From positions 1 to 40,674 of the forward strand of contig CAZLED010000015.1 of the NCBI GenBank assembly GCA_964558485.1: a DNA stretch of 40,674 nucleotides, written 5' to 3'. Below, in pieces: positions 16,055-23,641 of this stretch. Position numbers and translations under genes: made by a program. Positions within the stretch are counted from its first letter, which is position 1. Each line of letters begins with the position of its first letter. The stretch is from UMGS1696 sp964558485 (GTDB lineage Bacteria; Bacillota; Clostridia; Oscillospirales; CAG-272). The notes below the pieces were generated by a model. It had not been told where the DNA came from. It made no database searches and saw only the letters and a list, made by a program, of their open reading frames with translations.

Positions 16055-16119
16055 TTCCTTCATTTTTATTGTTCATACTATGTTTACATTTTCTCTCACA
16101 CTCCGCTGACCGTTGGATG

Positions 16120-16125
16120 TATAAT
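16120..16125 (+). promoter_or_regulatory. Possible -10 element of the amidohydrolase gene
   Basis: TATAAT at 16120-16125, about 40 nt before the ATG at 16165. No convincing -35 hexamer lies at 15-19 nt spacing, so an activator or a weak promoter would be needed. Confidence 0.4.
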
Positions 16126-16164
16126 AAGGATTGTATTTGCAACAGAAAGTGACGGACCTATTTT

Positions 16165-16971
16165 ATGCTGATCGATTTTCATACCCATGCGTTTCCCGAT
16201 AAAATTGCCGAAAGAGCCATTGGTTCCCTTGCGGCCAGAGCCAAATATGTGCCCGAAACCAACGGGACGATCTCTTCCCTGCTTGCCAGAATGGATGCGT
16301 GGCAGGTGGATCGTGCGGTGGTCTGCAATATTGCCACCAATGTGAAGCAGCAGACCCACGTGAACGATTTTGCCATCCAGACCAAGGCGGACCACGGCGA
16401 CCGGCTGATCCCACTGGGTTCCGTGCATCCGGCGTCTCCCAACATTGCCGACGAGATCGCACGGATCCACGAAGCCGGACTGCCCGGTATCAAGCTGCAC
16501 CCGGACTACATGGAGCACAGCTTTGCCGATCCTATCTATGGACCGATCCTGGACACGGCGGCGCAGCTGGGAATGTTCGTGATCATCCATGCCGGGTTCG
16601 ATGTGGTGTCTCCGGAGAAAATCCATGCCACGCCGGAGGACATTCTCACCGTGATCCACCGGCATCCCACACTGAAGCTGGTCTGTGCCCACTACGGCAG
16701 CAACTGTCTGTGGGACTCTGCGGAGATGAAGCTGGCAGGACAGAAGCTCTGGATCGACACCTCCATGGGCTGCAAGGAAGGTCTGTCTCCCCGGCAGGCC
16801 AAGCGGATCCTGCAAAAGCACGACGGCGACCGGATCTTATTCGGCAGTGATGCGCCCTGGTGCAGTGCCCGACAGAATGCCGACTATCTGGAAGGACTGG
16901 GGCTGTCCGCTGCCCTCTTGGACAAGATCTTTTCCGGCAATGCGCAGGCACTTCTGGGAGGCTTGGTATGA
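16165..16971 (+). CDS. Amidohydrolase-family TIM-barrel hydrolase or decarboxylase
   Basis: A 268-residue metal-dependent hydrolase of the amidohydrolase-2 type, a family that includes decarboxylases and lactonases. Visible features are the N-terminal metal-binding DFHTHAFPDK (H6, H8), GIKLHPDY in the middle, VIIHAGFDV, VCAHYGS and the C-terminal FGSDAPW with the metal-binding Asp. The N-terminal HxH is only a few residues from the start, as is normal for the family. The substrate is unknown. Only a weak ribosome site is seen. The last four bases overlap the start of the GtrA gene (ATGA), so the two are translationally coupled, although a functional link between them is not obvious. Confidence 0.87.
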   Translation: MLIDFHTHAFPDKIAERAIGSLAARAKYVPETNGTISSLLARMDAWQVDRAVVCNIATNVKQQTHVNDFAIQTKADHGDRLIPLGSVHPASPNIADEIARIHEAGLPGIKLHPDYMEHSFADPIYGPILDTAAQLGMFVIIHAGFDVVSPEKIHATPEDILTVIHRHPTLKLVCAHYGSNCLWDSAEMKLAGQKLWIDTSMGCKEGLSPRQAKRILQKHDGDRILFGSDAPWCSARQNADYLEGLGLSAALLDKIFSGNAQALLGGLV

Positions 16972-17405
16972 CGAAGCTTCGTGGATTCTGGGAGAAAATG
17001 AAGGCCGTGGGCTGGACACCGGTGAAGTATTTGTTTTCGTCCTGTCTGGCCTTTGCCGTGGATTATGTGCTGCATTTGTACCTGAACGATGTGATCCCAC
17101 TGGCGGCATCCATGGAGATCGGTGCGTTTATTGCCTGGTGCTGTTCGTCCATTGTAAACTTCACAGTGAACCGCAGCTTTGTGTTCCATTCGTCGGCACC
17201 GCTGAAGGTCGCACTGCCGGAGTACTATTCCCTTGCCATTGTGGTGCATCTGCTGAAAAGCTATGTGATCTTAGAGCTGCTGACCCGTGTGCTGCACATT
17301 CCCTTGGGGATCGCCAAGCCCATTGCAGAGGTGGTTTTGTTCGCCGGGAATTATATCATCCAGAAGAAGTTTATATTCAAGAAAAAGAAGAATACCGATG
17401 CGTAA
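16968..17405 (+). CDS. GtrA-family membrane protein
   Basis: A 145-residue protein with four hydrophobic segments (about residues 18-38, 46-66, 83-103 and 111-131), starting MTKLRGFWEKMKAVGWTPVKYL and ending in a basic tail, FIFKKKKNTDA. This is the GtrA-like/DPMS flippase layout, including the NFTVNRSFVF motif after the second helix. Family members take part in moving or using polyprenyl-phosphate sugars for cell-surface glycans. The start overlaps the preceding stop as ATGA and has GGGAGG six bases upstream. No glycosyltransferase partner is adjacent. A terminator follows directly. Confidence 0.88.
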   Translation: MTKLRGFWEKMKAVGWTPVKYLFSSCLAFAVDYVLHLYLNDVIPLAASMEIGAFIAWCCSSIVNFTVNRSFVFHSSAPLKVALPEYYSLAIVVHLLKSYVILELLTRVLHIPLGIAKPIAEVVLFAGNYIIQKKFIFKKKKNTDA

Positions 17406-17410
17406 AAAAG

Positions 17411-17442
17411 GACCCCGGCTCAAATGAGTCAGGGTCACTTTT
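17411..17442. terminator. Intrinsic terminator between convergent gtrA-like and xpaC-like genes
   Basis: GACCCCGGCTC (17411-17421) pairs with GAGTCAGGGTC (17426-17436) with one mismatch and one G-U. It is followed by a T-rich stretch on the plus strand and preceded by six A, which give a U-tract on the minus strand. Confidence 0.82.
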
Positions 17443-17452
17443 GTTGTAACGC

Positions 17453-18616
17453 TTACAGCTTTGCCTGTGCCACGCCGCCGTCTTCGGACAGCTCATCGGT
17501 GTAGCCTTCGGTGAACGCCGGTGCTTCCTCTGTGGGTGCAAAGTCGTTTCTGCCGTCCAGACCGTCCTGTTTCATCATGGTCTCCAACACACTGATCTCG
17601 CTGGAGATATCGATGGATTCGTTGGCAAACAGCTTATCCACCTGCTGCTCGAAGCCCACCACCAAGGCATCCAGGATCTGCTCGATGTTCTCCTTGGACT
17701 TTTTCATATTCTCGCCAGCCACGCCCATCTGCTCGATCCGGCTATAGGAATCCAGCAGCTTTAAGGTGGTGGGCAGATAATAGTTCATGAAGGAGCGGAT
17801 CTGGGGCATGGCCTCCGGGTGCGCCGTCACGTAGTCGAAGATGTTCTGGGTATGCTCCTCGATCCGGTAGATGCGCTCGGACACGGCATAGTCCTTGATG
17901 TCGTCATTCAGCTTGCGGATCTGCAGAATGATGGAACGGAAGTTGTCGGGTTCAGCAGCTTCGGCTTCCGGCTCCGGTTCTTTGGGCATTTCCGCCGCAT
18001 TCCGCAGCATATCCTCCACTTCATCCGGGTGGCGCATGAACCGACCGGAGGACAGATCGATGTACGCTTCCGCACCAAATTCGCCTTTGTTGATCATAGC
18101 CTGCAGCTCCTTGCGCAGCTTTTTGGGCTTCAGATCGGCGGCAGAGGCAAGCTGGGACAGAAGAATGGTCTCTCGTTTGCCAATGATGGAGCGGATCACA
18201 TTGCGGGTATCGTGCTGCTTTTTGAGATACAGAGAAGGAATACCGCACGCAGTGGCCAGGAAAAGAAGCACCAGGAGGCCACTCAGATCACGCAGCGCAA
18301 AAGAACCAATGGAAGACAACAGACCGATCCCCGTACACAGCAGGAACAGGATGGCCAAAATGCCCAGCACAAGCGCCGGAACGCTGATCCCGCTGCGTTT
18401 GGCGGCAGGCTCGGCGGTCGTCTTTTCCGTGGCATCTGTTTTTTCCTGCGCTTTTTCTTGGGCAGGCGCTGGGGTGGCTCTCGGTGTCTCCGCTCCTTTT
18501 TTCCCGTCCACTGTGTCGGTGAAAACACGCAGCAGTGTCAGCACAACGCCCGCCGGTGGACTGAACACATAGCCCAGCGCAATGAGCGGAAGCGGGATTT
18601 TTTTCTTCTTAGACAA
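17453..18616 (-). CDS. XpaC-like membrane protein (5-bromo-4-chloroindolyl phosphate hydrolysis family)
   Basis: A 387-residue membrane protein. It has an N-terminal hydrophobic hairpin (about residues 8-31), a charged Pro/Ala/Lys-rich cytoplasmic linker (about 38-73), a second hydrophobic region (about 77-130), then a soluble alpha-helical part with IIGKRETILLSQLASA and a long helical domain (IILQIRKLNDDIKD, FMNYYLPTTLKLLDSYSRIEQ) that is the XpaC/halogen-hydrolase family signature. In other Firmicutes such genes are usually followed by a TelA-like toxic-anion-resistance gene; none is present here. The start seems to be TTG with AGAAGGAG upstream. The biochemical role of the family is not established; a structural role at the membrane is as likely as hydrolysis. 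Confidence 0.75.
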   Translation of the reverse strand: MSKKKKIPLPLIALGYVFSPPAGVVLTLLRVFTDTVDGKKGAETPRATPAPAQEKAQEKTDATEKTTAEPAAKRSGISVPALVLGILAILFLLCTGIGLLSSIGSFALRDLSGLLVLLFLATACGIPSLYLKKQHDTRNVIRSIIGKRETILLSQLASAADLKPKKLRKELQAMINKGEFGAEAYIDLSSGRFMRHPDEVEDMLRNAAEMPKEPEPEAEAAEPDNFRSIILQIRKLNDDIKDYAVSERIYRIEEHTQNIFDYVTAHPEAMPQIRSFMNYYLPTTLKLLDSYSRIEQMGVAGENMKKSKENIEQILDALVVGFEQQVDKLFANESIDISSEISVLETMMKQDGLDGRNDFAPTEEAPAFTEGYTDELSEDGGVAQAKL

Positions 18617-18664
18617 CGTACGATACTCCTTCTATAATGGATGTCGGTGATTTTGCGAAAAGCG

Positions 18665-18701
18665 GAAAATGCACCCAAAACGCCATTGGTATCAGCATTT
18701 C
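18665..18701 (-). terminator. Probable terminator of the sugar isomerase gene
   Basis: On the minus strand GAAATGC (18695-18701) pairs with GCATTTTC (18665-18672), with an inner CCAA/TTGG stem. Only a short broken U-tract follows. It lies about 40 bp after the isomerase stop. Confidence 0.4.
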
Positions 18702-18739
18702 AGGCGCATCCTCAGCCTTATGATATTATGTAGACGAAA

Positions 18740-19459
18740 TTAGTCCAGGCTCTTCAGGAAGTCGATGCAGCGCTTTACTTCTTCCTTACCGGTGGGTTCC
18801 AGGCCTTCGCTTTCCACTACGATGCCCAGGTTGTGTGCCAGAGCGTATTCCCGAACGGCCTTTACGGGAGCGGAGCCCAGACCCAGAGAGCAGCCCTTGC
18901 CTTCGGGAGAACCGTCCTTCAGGTGGATGCACTTTACACGGTCACCCAGTCTTTCCAGGGTAGCCACGGGATCCAGCTTGGCAACGAACGCCCAATAGCA
19001 GTCCAGCTCGAAGAACAGGTCAGCTCTCTTTTCCAGCTCAGTGTGGATGATGTAGCCTTCTGCAGTGGGAATGAATTCGCCGGAGTGGTTGTGGAAGCCC
19101 AGCTCGATCCCTTCCGCACGGAGCTTGGGAGCGATCTCGTTGCAGGCGTCGATGAAAGCATCCAGCTTTTCCTTGGTGCTCAGGTCGTGACCGGGGATGA
19201 TGTACTTGGTGTTGCCGATGGTCTTGTGGTACTTGACCGTTTCTTCAAAGTTGTTCTGCAGATCAGCCAGTCCAGAGTGGGTACCGGCACATACCAGACC
19301 GTACTTGTCCAGCATAGCCTTTACGTCTTCTGCGGAGTGACCAAAGAAGCCGGCAAATTCTACCGTCTTGTAGCCCATTTCGGCAACTGCCTTCAGTGCG
19401 CCGTCCAAATCATTACCGGTGATGTCACGCAGGCTGTACATCTGAATACCGTATGTCAT
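18740..19459 (-). CDS. Sugar phosphate isomerase/epimerase (xylose-isomerase-like TIM barrel)
   Basis: A 239-residue protein of the AP-endonuclease-2/xylose-isomerase-like barrel family, with GIQMYSLRD at the start, TVEFAGFFGHS, the metal-ligand region GIELGFHNHSGEF, FFELDCYWAF and the C-terminal VKCIHLKDG and GIVVESEG. Members isomerise or epimerise free sugars, inositols or keto-sugar derivatives; the substrate is unknown. The ATG at 19459 is preferred over one at 19471, because the AAGGATGG site lies eight bases upstream of it while the earlier ATG sits inside that site. It has its own strong promoter with a palindrome at the predicted start of transcription. Confidence 0.87.
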   Translation of the reverse strand: MTYGIQMYSLRDITGNDLDGALKAVAEMGYKTVEFAGFFGHSAEDVKAMLDKYGLVCAGTHSGLADLQNNFEETVKYHKTIGNTKYIIPGHDLSTKEKLDAFIDACNEIAPKLRAEGIELGFHNHSGEFIPTAEGYIIHTELEKRADLFFELDCYWAFVAKLDPVATLERLGDRVKCIHLKDGSPEGKGCSLGLGSAPVKAVREYALAHNLGIVVESEGLEPTGKEEVKRCIDFLKSLD

Positions 19460-19513
19460 ATGTTTTTCCATCCTTTTTTGTATGTATTTGCAATAGAGGC
19501 TGCAGTCTGTACC

Positions 19514-19527
19514 ACAGCATCTGCTGT
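19514..19527. promoter_or_regulatory. Palindrome at the transcription start of the isomerase gene, candidate operator
   Basis: ACAGCA-TC-TGCTGT is a perfect 14-bp inverted repeat. It lies just downstream of the -10 element and covers the predicted +1, a position typical of repressor sites. Confidence 0.45.
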
Positions 19528-19531
19528 CATT

Positions 19532-19560
19532 ATTATACGCAATCCACGCCGGAATTGCAA
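19532..19560 (-). promoter_or_regulatory. SigA promoter of the sugar isomerase gene
   Basis: On the minus strand TTGCAA (19555-19560), 17 nt spacer, TATAAT (19532-19537), about 75 bp upstream of the ATG. Confidence 0.85.
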
Positions 19561-19597
19561 GGGGTTTTTGAAAATTGGTGTCCTGTCTTAGAAAAAC

Positions 19598-20386
19598 TTA
19601 ATGTTGTGCCGCTGTTGCTGCCTCGCTCTCCAACGCTTTTGTTGTCCGACTGTACAGCAGCGCACGCCCCTTCTTTCCCGTCTGCTCCACCAATCCCAGC
19701 GTTTTATACACCTTGAGTATGGCATATCCGATGCGACGGCTTTTGCCGATGGCCTGGCTGAATTCGGCACAGGTGAAATCCTTTCGACAGCTCTCCGGCA
19801 GCAGTGCGACATAATCGGCAGGCGTGTGCAGGGACACGATGTCGTAGAGATCGGTGGGCATACTTTCGTATCGATGGGAACCACGTTTTTTGTTGCGGCT
19901 CCATCCATCCAGCAACCGATATTCCTGGATCTCCATGCACATACCGGTTATGGTCAGATTGGGGTGCGGCATATATTCCAGGATGTAGATCCCCTGAAAC
20001 AGCAGGTCATAGACATTTTCCTTTTTGGGAGACATTCGACGTGGTGTGATCGTGCCATCCTTTGGGTCGATCCAGGACAGCGCACGGGACACAGCGATGG
20101 GATACACCAGCGTGACCTGATATTCCGGCAGATACGCCGCCAGTTTGTTCCGGTCCCCACAAAAGCCACTGGTCTCGATCTCGATGATCCTATCGTCCCG
20201 TTTGATGTCGGCTATGTGTCCCAGGCATTTGACCTCCTGGTAGGCCGTATCGGGCTCTATATAGTTCTTCATGAACAGGTGCAGCTTTTTTTCCTGGTAG
20301 GTGCCGATGTTGAACCGGTTGTGCTTCGCCGTTGTGACCATTTGCATGGTGTCGTAAAATCGGGCCTTATTTACCTCCAATACCAT
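19598..20386 (-). CDS. Unrecognised protein: nuclease-like N-domain plus C-terminal winged helix, coupled to BlaI
   Basis: I do not recognise a named family with certainty. The 262-residue protein has an N-terminal block with charged positions in the order E32, E51, D60 and E69-I-E71 (HIADIKRDDRIIEIETSGF), followed by PEYQVTLVYPI. This layout recalls PD-(D/E)XK nuclease folds, though the final lysine is absent. Residues about 205-245 (DFTCAEFSQAIGKSRRIGYA, LKVYKTLGLVEQTGK) look like a winged helix. The start at 20386 lies three bases after the blaI stop, with GGGAG upstream, so the two are translationally coupled and probably work together. It may be a DNA-binding or DNA-cleaving partner of the repressor; function is unproven. 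Confidence 0.6.
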   Translation of the reverse strand: MVLEVNKARFYDTMQMVTTAKHNRFNIGTYQEKKLHLFMKNYIEPDTAYQEVKCLGHIADIKRDDRIIEIETSGFCGDRNKLAAYLPEYQVTLVYPIAVSRALSWIDPKDGTITPRRMSPKKENVYDLLFQGIYILEYMPHPNLTITGMCMEIQEYRLLDGWSRNKKRGSHRYESMPTDLYDIVSLHTPADYVALLPESCRKDFTCAEFSQAIGKSRRIGYAILKVYKTLGLVEQTGKKGRALLYSRTTKALESEAATAAQH

Positions 20387-20388
20387 AC

Positions 20389-20817
20389 TTACACTCCCGA
20401 ACGCAGCCAAGCCAGCAGTGCATCGATATCCGCATCCGACATCGTACGAGACGGGAACAAGGCGTCCATCAGATCCAAAAAGGAGTTGTTGTGGTACTTC
20501 TCCAAAAACCGCCGGGTCACAGCTTCCTTATACTTCTTCGCATCGGCCAACGGAAAATAGTATCGTTCCCTGCCGTTTTTCACCGAGGCCAAAAAGCCCC
20601 GACCCTCCAGCCGCTGCAGAAAGGAGATCAGCGTTGGTGTTTTCCAGCCACGCGCGTGTCCCAGCACCTGCATCAGATAGCCGGTGGTAATGGGGATCTC
20701 ACCGTTCCACACGGCGCACATCACGTCATATTCGGTCTCCGGGAGCTGGATGCTGTAGTCCACGTCCTCTGCTTTGTCTATCATTTCTGTGATCTGCATT
20801 CGCAGCTTGTCATCCAT
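20389..20817 (-). CDS. BlaI/MecI/CopY-family transcriptional repressor
   Basis: A 142-residue winged-helix repressor. The N-terminal domain carries the BlaI pattern: LPETEYDVMCAVWNGEIPITTGYL, then the recognition helix region GWKTPTLISFLQRLEGRGFL and the wing NGRERYYFPL. The C-terminal half is a helical dimerisation segment. BlaI proteins control beta-lactamase, copper or envelope-stress genes and are normally inactivated by a BlaR1-type membrane protease, but no blaR1 is present. It is instead followed by a coupled nuclease-like gene, its likely target besides itself. AAGGAGG precedes the ATG. Its promoter contains an ACATATG core like known BlaI operators overlapping the -35, consistent with autoregulation. 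Confidence 0.9.
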   Translation of the reverse strand: MDDKLRMQITEMIDKAEDVDYSIQLPETEYDVMCAVWNGEIPITTGYLMQVLGHARGWKTPTLISFLQRLEGRGFLASVKNGRERYYFPLADAKKYKEAVTRRFLEKYHNNSFLDLMDALFPSRTMSDADIDALLAWLRSGV

Positions 20818-20858
20818 TCACACGTCCTCCTTGTACATGGAAGCGATCCATTGCTTTT

Positions 20859-20887
20859 ATTATACATCTGCCTAAATCATATGTCAA
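20859..20887 (-). promoter_or_regulatory. Consensus promoter of blaI with operator-like core
   Basis: On the minus strand TTGACA (20882-20887), 17 nt spacer, TATAAT (20859-20864). The -35 runs into GACATATGAT, close to the TACATATGTA core of known BlaI/MecI operators. Confidence 0.85.
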
Positions 20888-20964
20888 GAGAAAATGCGAT
20901 TTTTTTCGGCAGGATCTGTGGATCTTTCTTTTTTGGCAATTGTCGTTTCTGTATTTACGGTTGC

Positions 20965-21048
20965 CTAATTTGTGTACGACAGTCGACTAATGCACCGGCA
21001 GCGTGCGCATACACGGCGTGATGCTCCGCCGGAATTCGGTTCCGGCGG
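20965..21048. other. BlaI-ROK intergenic spacer: small dyad and strong UUCGG-loop hairpin
   Basis: The 356-bp gap between the divergent blaI and ROK genes (20818-21173) holds, besides two promoters, a CGAC-A-GTCG dyad (20977-20985) and a perfect nine-bp hairpin, CCGCCGGAA-TTCGG-TTCCGGCGG (21026-21048). Neither strand has a U-run after the hairpin, so it is not a normal terminator. No gene is seen here. Confidence 0.55.
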
Positions 21049-21112
21049 CAAAAGCGGTCCTGGAATATGTGGCATATTTGGCAACGTTTCGTGCAAAATC
21101 CTTCAATGACCC

Positions 21113-21141
21113 TTGACAAATGCGCACATAACCTGTATAAT
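21113..21141 (+). promoter_or_regulatory. Consensus promoter of the ROK regulator
   Basis: TTGACA (21113-21118), 17 nt spacer, TATAAT (21136-21141). The start codon follows after about 32 nt. Confidence 0.9.
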
Positions 21142-21173
21142 ATGAATAGATACTACGGTAGGATGCGAGGGCT

Positions 21174-22250
21174 ATGGTGCTTATGGTCACTACGAATTTG
21201 AAATCCATACGCTGGGAAAGCGTCAAGGTCATTTTCCAAGCCATCTCTGCGGCGGAACAGATCAGCCGTGCGCAGCTTGCGGATTCCACCGGACTCAGTT
21301 TGGTGACGGTGGGAAAGGTGGCAGATTCGCTGCTGTCCATGGGTGTACTCACCCAGGAGAAGCAGATCAAAAACACCGCCGGTCGCCGTGCCGGACTATT
21401 GCAGATCCATCCGGACAAGTTTGCTCTGCTGCTGGATATATCCTGCCGGCCCTTCCGGTTTTCCATTTTGGATCTGCGGCTGAACCTGCGGGACAAGATC
21501 GTTCTGCCCATGCAGGAGAACCATTCGGTAAGCGAAGAGATCCATACGCTGCTGGACGAAGCGCTGACCTATGTGGTAAGCCGGTATGACCTGTCTGACT
21601 GCTTTGGAATCGGAGTCTCTTTGCCGGGACGCTATGATCCAGATACCGATCGTGTGATCACCTCTCGTCTGCCTGCTCTGCTGCCGGGTCTGGAAAATAT
21701 GGCGCTTCGGGCTACGATCGAAGAGGTCTTCGCCGGATTTCCGCTCTATCTGGAAGCCAGCGAAAATGCAGCTGCCCTTTCGCACATCGTATCCATCGAG
21801 GACGCCGAGCAGAAAAACGTCCTGTATTGGTTCTTAGGCGAAGAGGTCACGACCGGTGCTTTTTTGGCAAATGGTCAGTTTCTCCATGGACGGATGCAGC
21901 CGTGTCAGTTTGATAAGTTGCTTTTGTCCGACGGCAGGCTGCTGGGAGACGCACTGCGGAATGCGTACACGCCGAAGGATCTGGTGGATGTGATCGCTGT
22001 GCCCCTTTGCGATCTGTATCATTTGATGGCGCCGGACACGATCATTCTGGACTGCGAACGACTGCGCTGTGACCCGGATGCCCGTGAGGCCATGTTGTCG
22101 ATGCTGACCGAAACCCTGCACGCCATGCCCGGTATGGCCGATGCCACGCTGCCGGAGTTCCGGATCACCTGCGCCAAATTCCGACACGCACACCGGGGGC
22201 TTGCTATGCATCTGCGGGAGATGTGGCTGTACGGTGCGCTGGAAGATTAA
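21174..22250 (+). CDS. ROK-family transcriptional regulator
   Basis: A 358-residue regulator with an N-terminal winged helix (about residues 15-70: VKVIFQAISAAEQISRAQLADSTGLSL is the helix-turn-helix stretch) and a C-terminal ROK domain of sugar-kinase fold (GIGVSLPGRYDPD, LEASENAAALSHIV). The cysteine-rich zinc motif of many ROK proteins is absent and the kinase signature is degenerate, so it is a sensor, not an enzyme. It is followed after 58 bp by mannose-6-phosphate isomerase on the same strand, suggesting control of mannose or related sugar use with a phosphosugar or sugar as effector. A second ATG nine bases downstream is an equally possible start. Confidence 0.88.
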   Translation: MVLMVTTNLKSIRWESVKVIFQAISAAEQISRAQLADSTGLSLVTVGKVADSLLSMGVLTQEKQIKNTAGRRAGLLQIHPDKFALLLDISCRPFRFSILDLRLNLRDKIVLPMQENHSVSEEIHTLLDEALTYVVSRYDLSDCFGIGVSLPGRYDPDTDRVITSRLPALLPGLENMALRATIEEVFAGFPLYLEASENAAALSHIVSIEDAEQKNVLYWFLGEEVTTGAFLANGQFLHGRMQPCQFDKLLLSDGRLLGDALRNAYTPKDLVDVIAVPLCDLYHLMAPDTIILDCERLRCDPDAREAMLSMLTETLHAMPGMADATLPEFRITCAKFRHAHRGLAMHLREMWLYGALED

Positions 22251-22308
22251 ATATTCTTTGAAATTCACAATTCGTCATACATTCATAGTCATGGGAAAGG
22301 ATTCTACT

Positions 22309-23286
22309 ATGCTGAAAAAATATCCGATGAAACTGCGGCCGGTCACAAAAGAGATCCTGTGGGGTGGAGATCGACTGAAGAAACGGTACCACAAGCAGGC
22401 CGATTTTGACAAGCTGGCGGAGAGCTGGGAGCTGACGGTACGCCCGGACGGCATGAGCGTCATCGACAGTGGCGACTACACCGGTATGCCGCTGGACGAG
22501 TTCATCCGGTACAACCCACGCTCGATCTTAGGCTACAACGGGGTCAAAGGCGACCGCTTCCCCATCCTGATCAAGTTCATCGATGCCCGTGACGACCTCT
22601 CCATCCAGGTACACCCCGGTGACGACTATGCCCTGTCCCACGAAGGAGAGCTGGGCAAGATGGAGATGTGGTACATCGTAGAAGCCACAGAGGACGCCAA
22701 GCTGGTCTATGGGCTCAAGGATGGCTGCACCAAAGAAGAATTTGCCCGTGCGGTCACCGAAGGGAAAACCGGATCGGTGCTGCGGTATGTGCCGGTCCAG
22801 GCAGGCGAATGCTACTTTATCCCGTCCGGGCAGGTACACGCCATTGGTTCCGGCTGTCTCATCGCCGAGATCCAGCAGAACTCCAACGTGACTTACCGGG
22901 TCTACGACTACGACAGACGGCAGGCCGATGGTTCTCTCCGGCAGCTGCACGTGGCACAGGCGCTGGATGTAGTGGAGATCCGCACCGATGCCGAGGTACA
23001 GGCACTGCGGTATGAAGCCGGTCCGGACAAGCATGGCAAGACCATCTGCAACTGCAAATACTTCAAGGTAAAAAAGCACACCACTGCGAACGGCAACACG
23101 GATTTCTTCGTCAGTGACCGCAGCTTCAAGTCGGTGCTGGTGCTGCACGCAGACAATGCGTACTTAGAACACGACGGCACCCGGTATGAGATCACCACCG
23201 GCGACAGCTTCTTCCTGCCCGCCGGTATGGGCAGCGTGACCCTTTCCGGCGATGCTGTGGCACTGGTCACCACGGTCAATGGGTGA
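22309..23286 (+). CDS. manA: Mannose-6-phosphate isomerase, class I
   Basis: Interconverts mannose-6-phosphate and fructose-6-phosphate with bound zinc, linking mannose use and glycolysis. The 325-residue protein has the cupin-type PMI features: PVTKEILWGGDRL near the start, SWELTV, the zinc-ligand stretch LSIQVHPGDDYAL, EMWYIVEA and the YFIPSGQVHAIGSG motif with its histidine, followed by NSNVTYRVYDYDR. It resembles the short Firmicutes ManA/Pmi type. The ATG at 22309 has AAAGGA seven bases upstream; an in-frame ATG at 22291 lies before this site and is less likely. It sits in a ROK regulator-manA-small membrane protein cluster. Confidence 0.95.
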   Translation: MLKKYPMKLRPVTKEILWGGDRLKKRYHKQADFDKLAESWELTVRPDGMSVIDSGDYTGMPLDEFIRYNPRSILGYNGVKGDRFPILIKFIDARDDLSIQVHPGDDYALSHEGELGKMEMWYIVEATEDAKLVYGLKDGCTKEEFARAVTEGKTGSVLRYVPVQAGECYFIPSGQVHAIGSGCLIAEIQQNSNVTYRVYDYDRRQADGSLRQLHVAQALDVVEIRTDAEVQALRYEAGPDKHGKTICNCKYFKVKKHTTANGNTDFFVSDRSFKSVLVLHADNAYLEHDGTRYEITTGDSFFLPAGMGSVTLSGDAVALVTTVNG

Positions 23287-23290
23287 GCCT

Positions 23291-23506
23291 ATGAAAAAAC
23301 TGCTTTTTGCGTTGACACTGTTGCTTAGCGGTGTGATCGGCTTTGTGGGCTGGACCATCGCTGTGGTATGTAATTGTCAGCCGGGTGCCAATAGCATGGT
23401 GTTCGGCTGCTTCCGTGGCGCAGAATGGGTCGTGCTCGTGCTCTTTGCGGCGCTGGCGGTCTTTGGGCTGATCCTGGCGATCCGGGAGATCCTGCAGGAC
23501 AAATGA
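23291..23506 (+). CDS. Small two-helix membrane protein
   Basis: A 71-residue hydrophobic protein beginning MKKLLFALTLLLSGVIGFVGW, with two predicted membrane spans (about residues 3-27 and 45-65), separated by a short loop containing a CNC motif and a further cysteine, and a charged C-terminus, REILQDK. No family is recognised. It begins five bases after the manA stop and so is probably co-transcribed and coupled; a strong terminator follows its stop. Its ribosome site is weak (GGTGAG). Confidence 0.6.
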   Translation: MKKLLFALTLLLSGVIGFVGWTIAVVCNCQPGANSMVFGCFRGAEWVVLVLFAALAVFGLILAIREILQDK

Positions 23507-23514
23507 TATAGAAC

Positions 23515-23555
23515 AGATCCTCATGTGGCCGTTTTGCCATATGGGGATCTTTTTG
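23515..23555 (+). terminator. Strong intrinsic terminator after the manA cluster
   Basis: AGATCCTCATGTGGC (23515-23529) pairs with GCCATATGGGGATCT (23536-23550) with only G-U imperfections, followed by TTTTT. It separates the ROK-manA cluster from lon. Confidence 0.92.
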
Positions 23556-23579
23556 TTGCCGCATGGGTACTATACACAG

Positions 23580-23624
23580 CTACAGGGGCAGAAAAAAGTT
23601 ACAATTATTCATAATTCCCTGTAG
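23580..23624. promoter_or_regulatory. Nested inverted repeats upstream of lon, candidate regulatory site
   Basis: Outer arms CTACAGGG (23580-23587) and CCCTGTAG (23617-23624) are exact reverse complements. Between them lies a perfect AT dyad, AATTAT-TC-ATAATT (23603-23616). The block ends about 20 bp before the -10 of lon. It does not match CIRCE or CtsR boxes. Confidence 0.45.
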
Positions 23625-23641
23625 AATTGCGGTCGGTTCTG

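Noticed and set aside
15824..16142. Small minus-strand ORFs of 70-80 codons upstream of the decarboxylase operon
   Set aside because: They overlap the operon promoter and repeats, have no ribosome site and no recognisable product.
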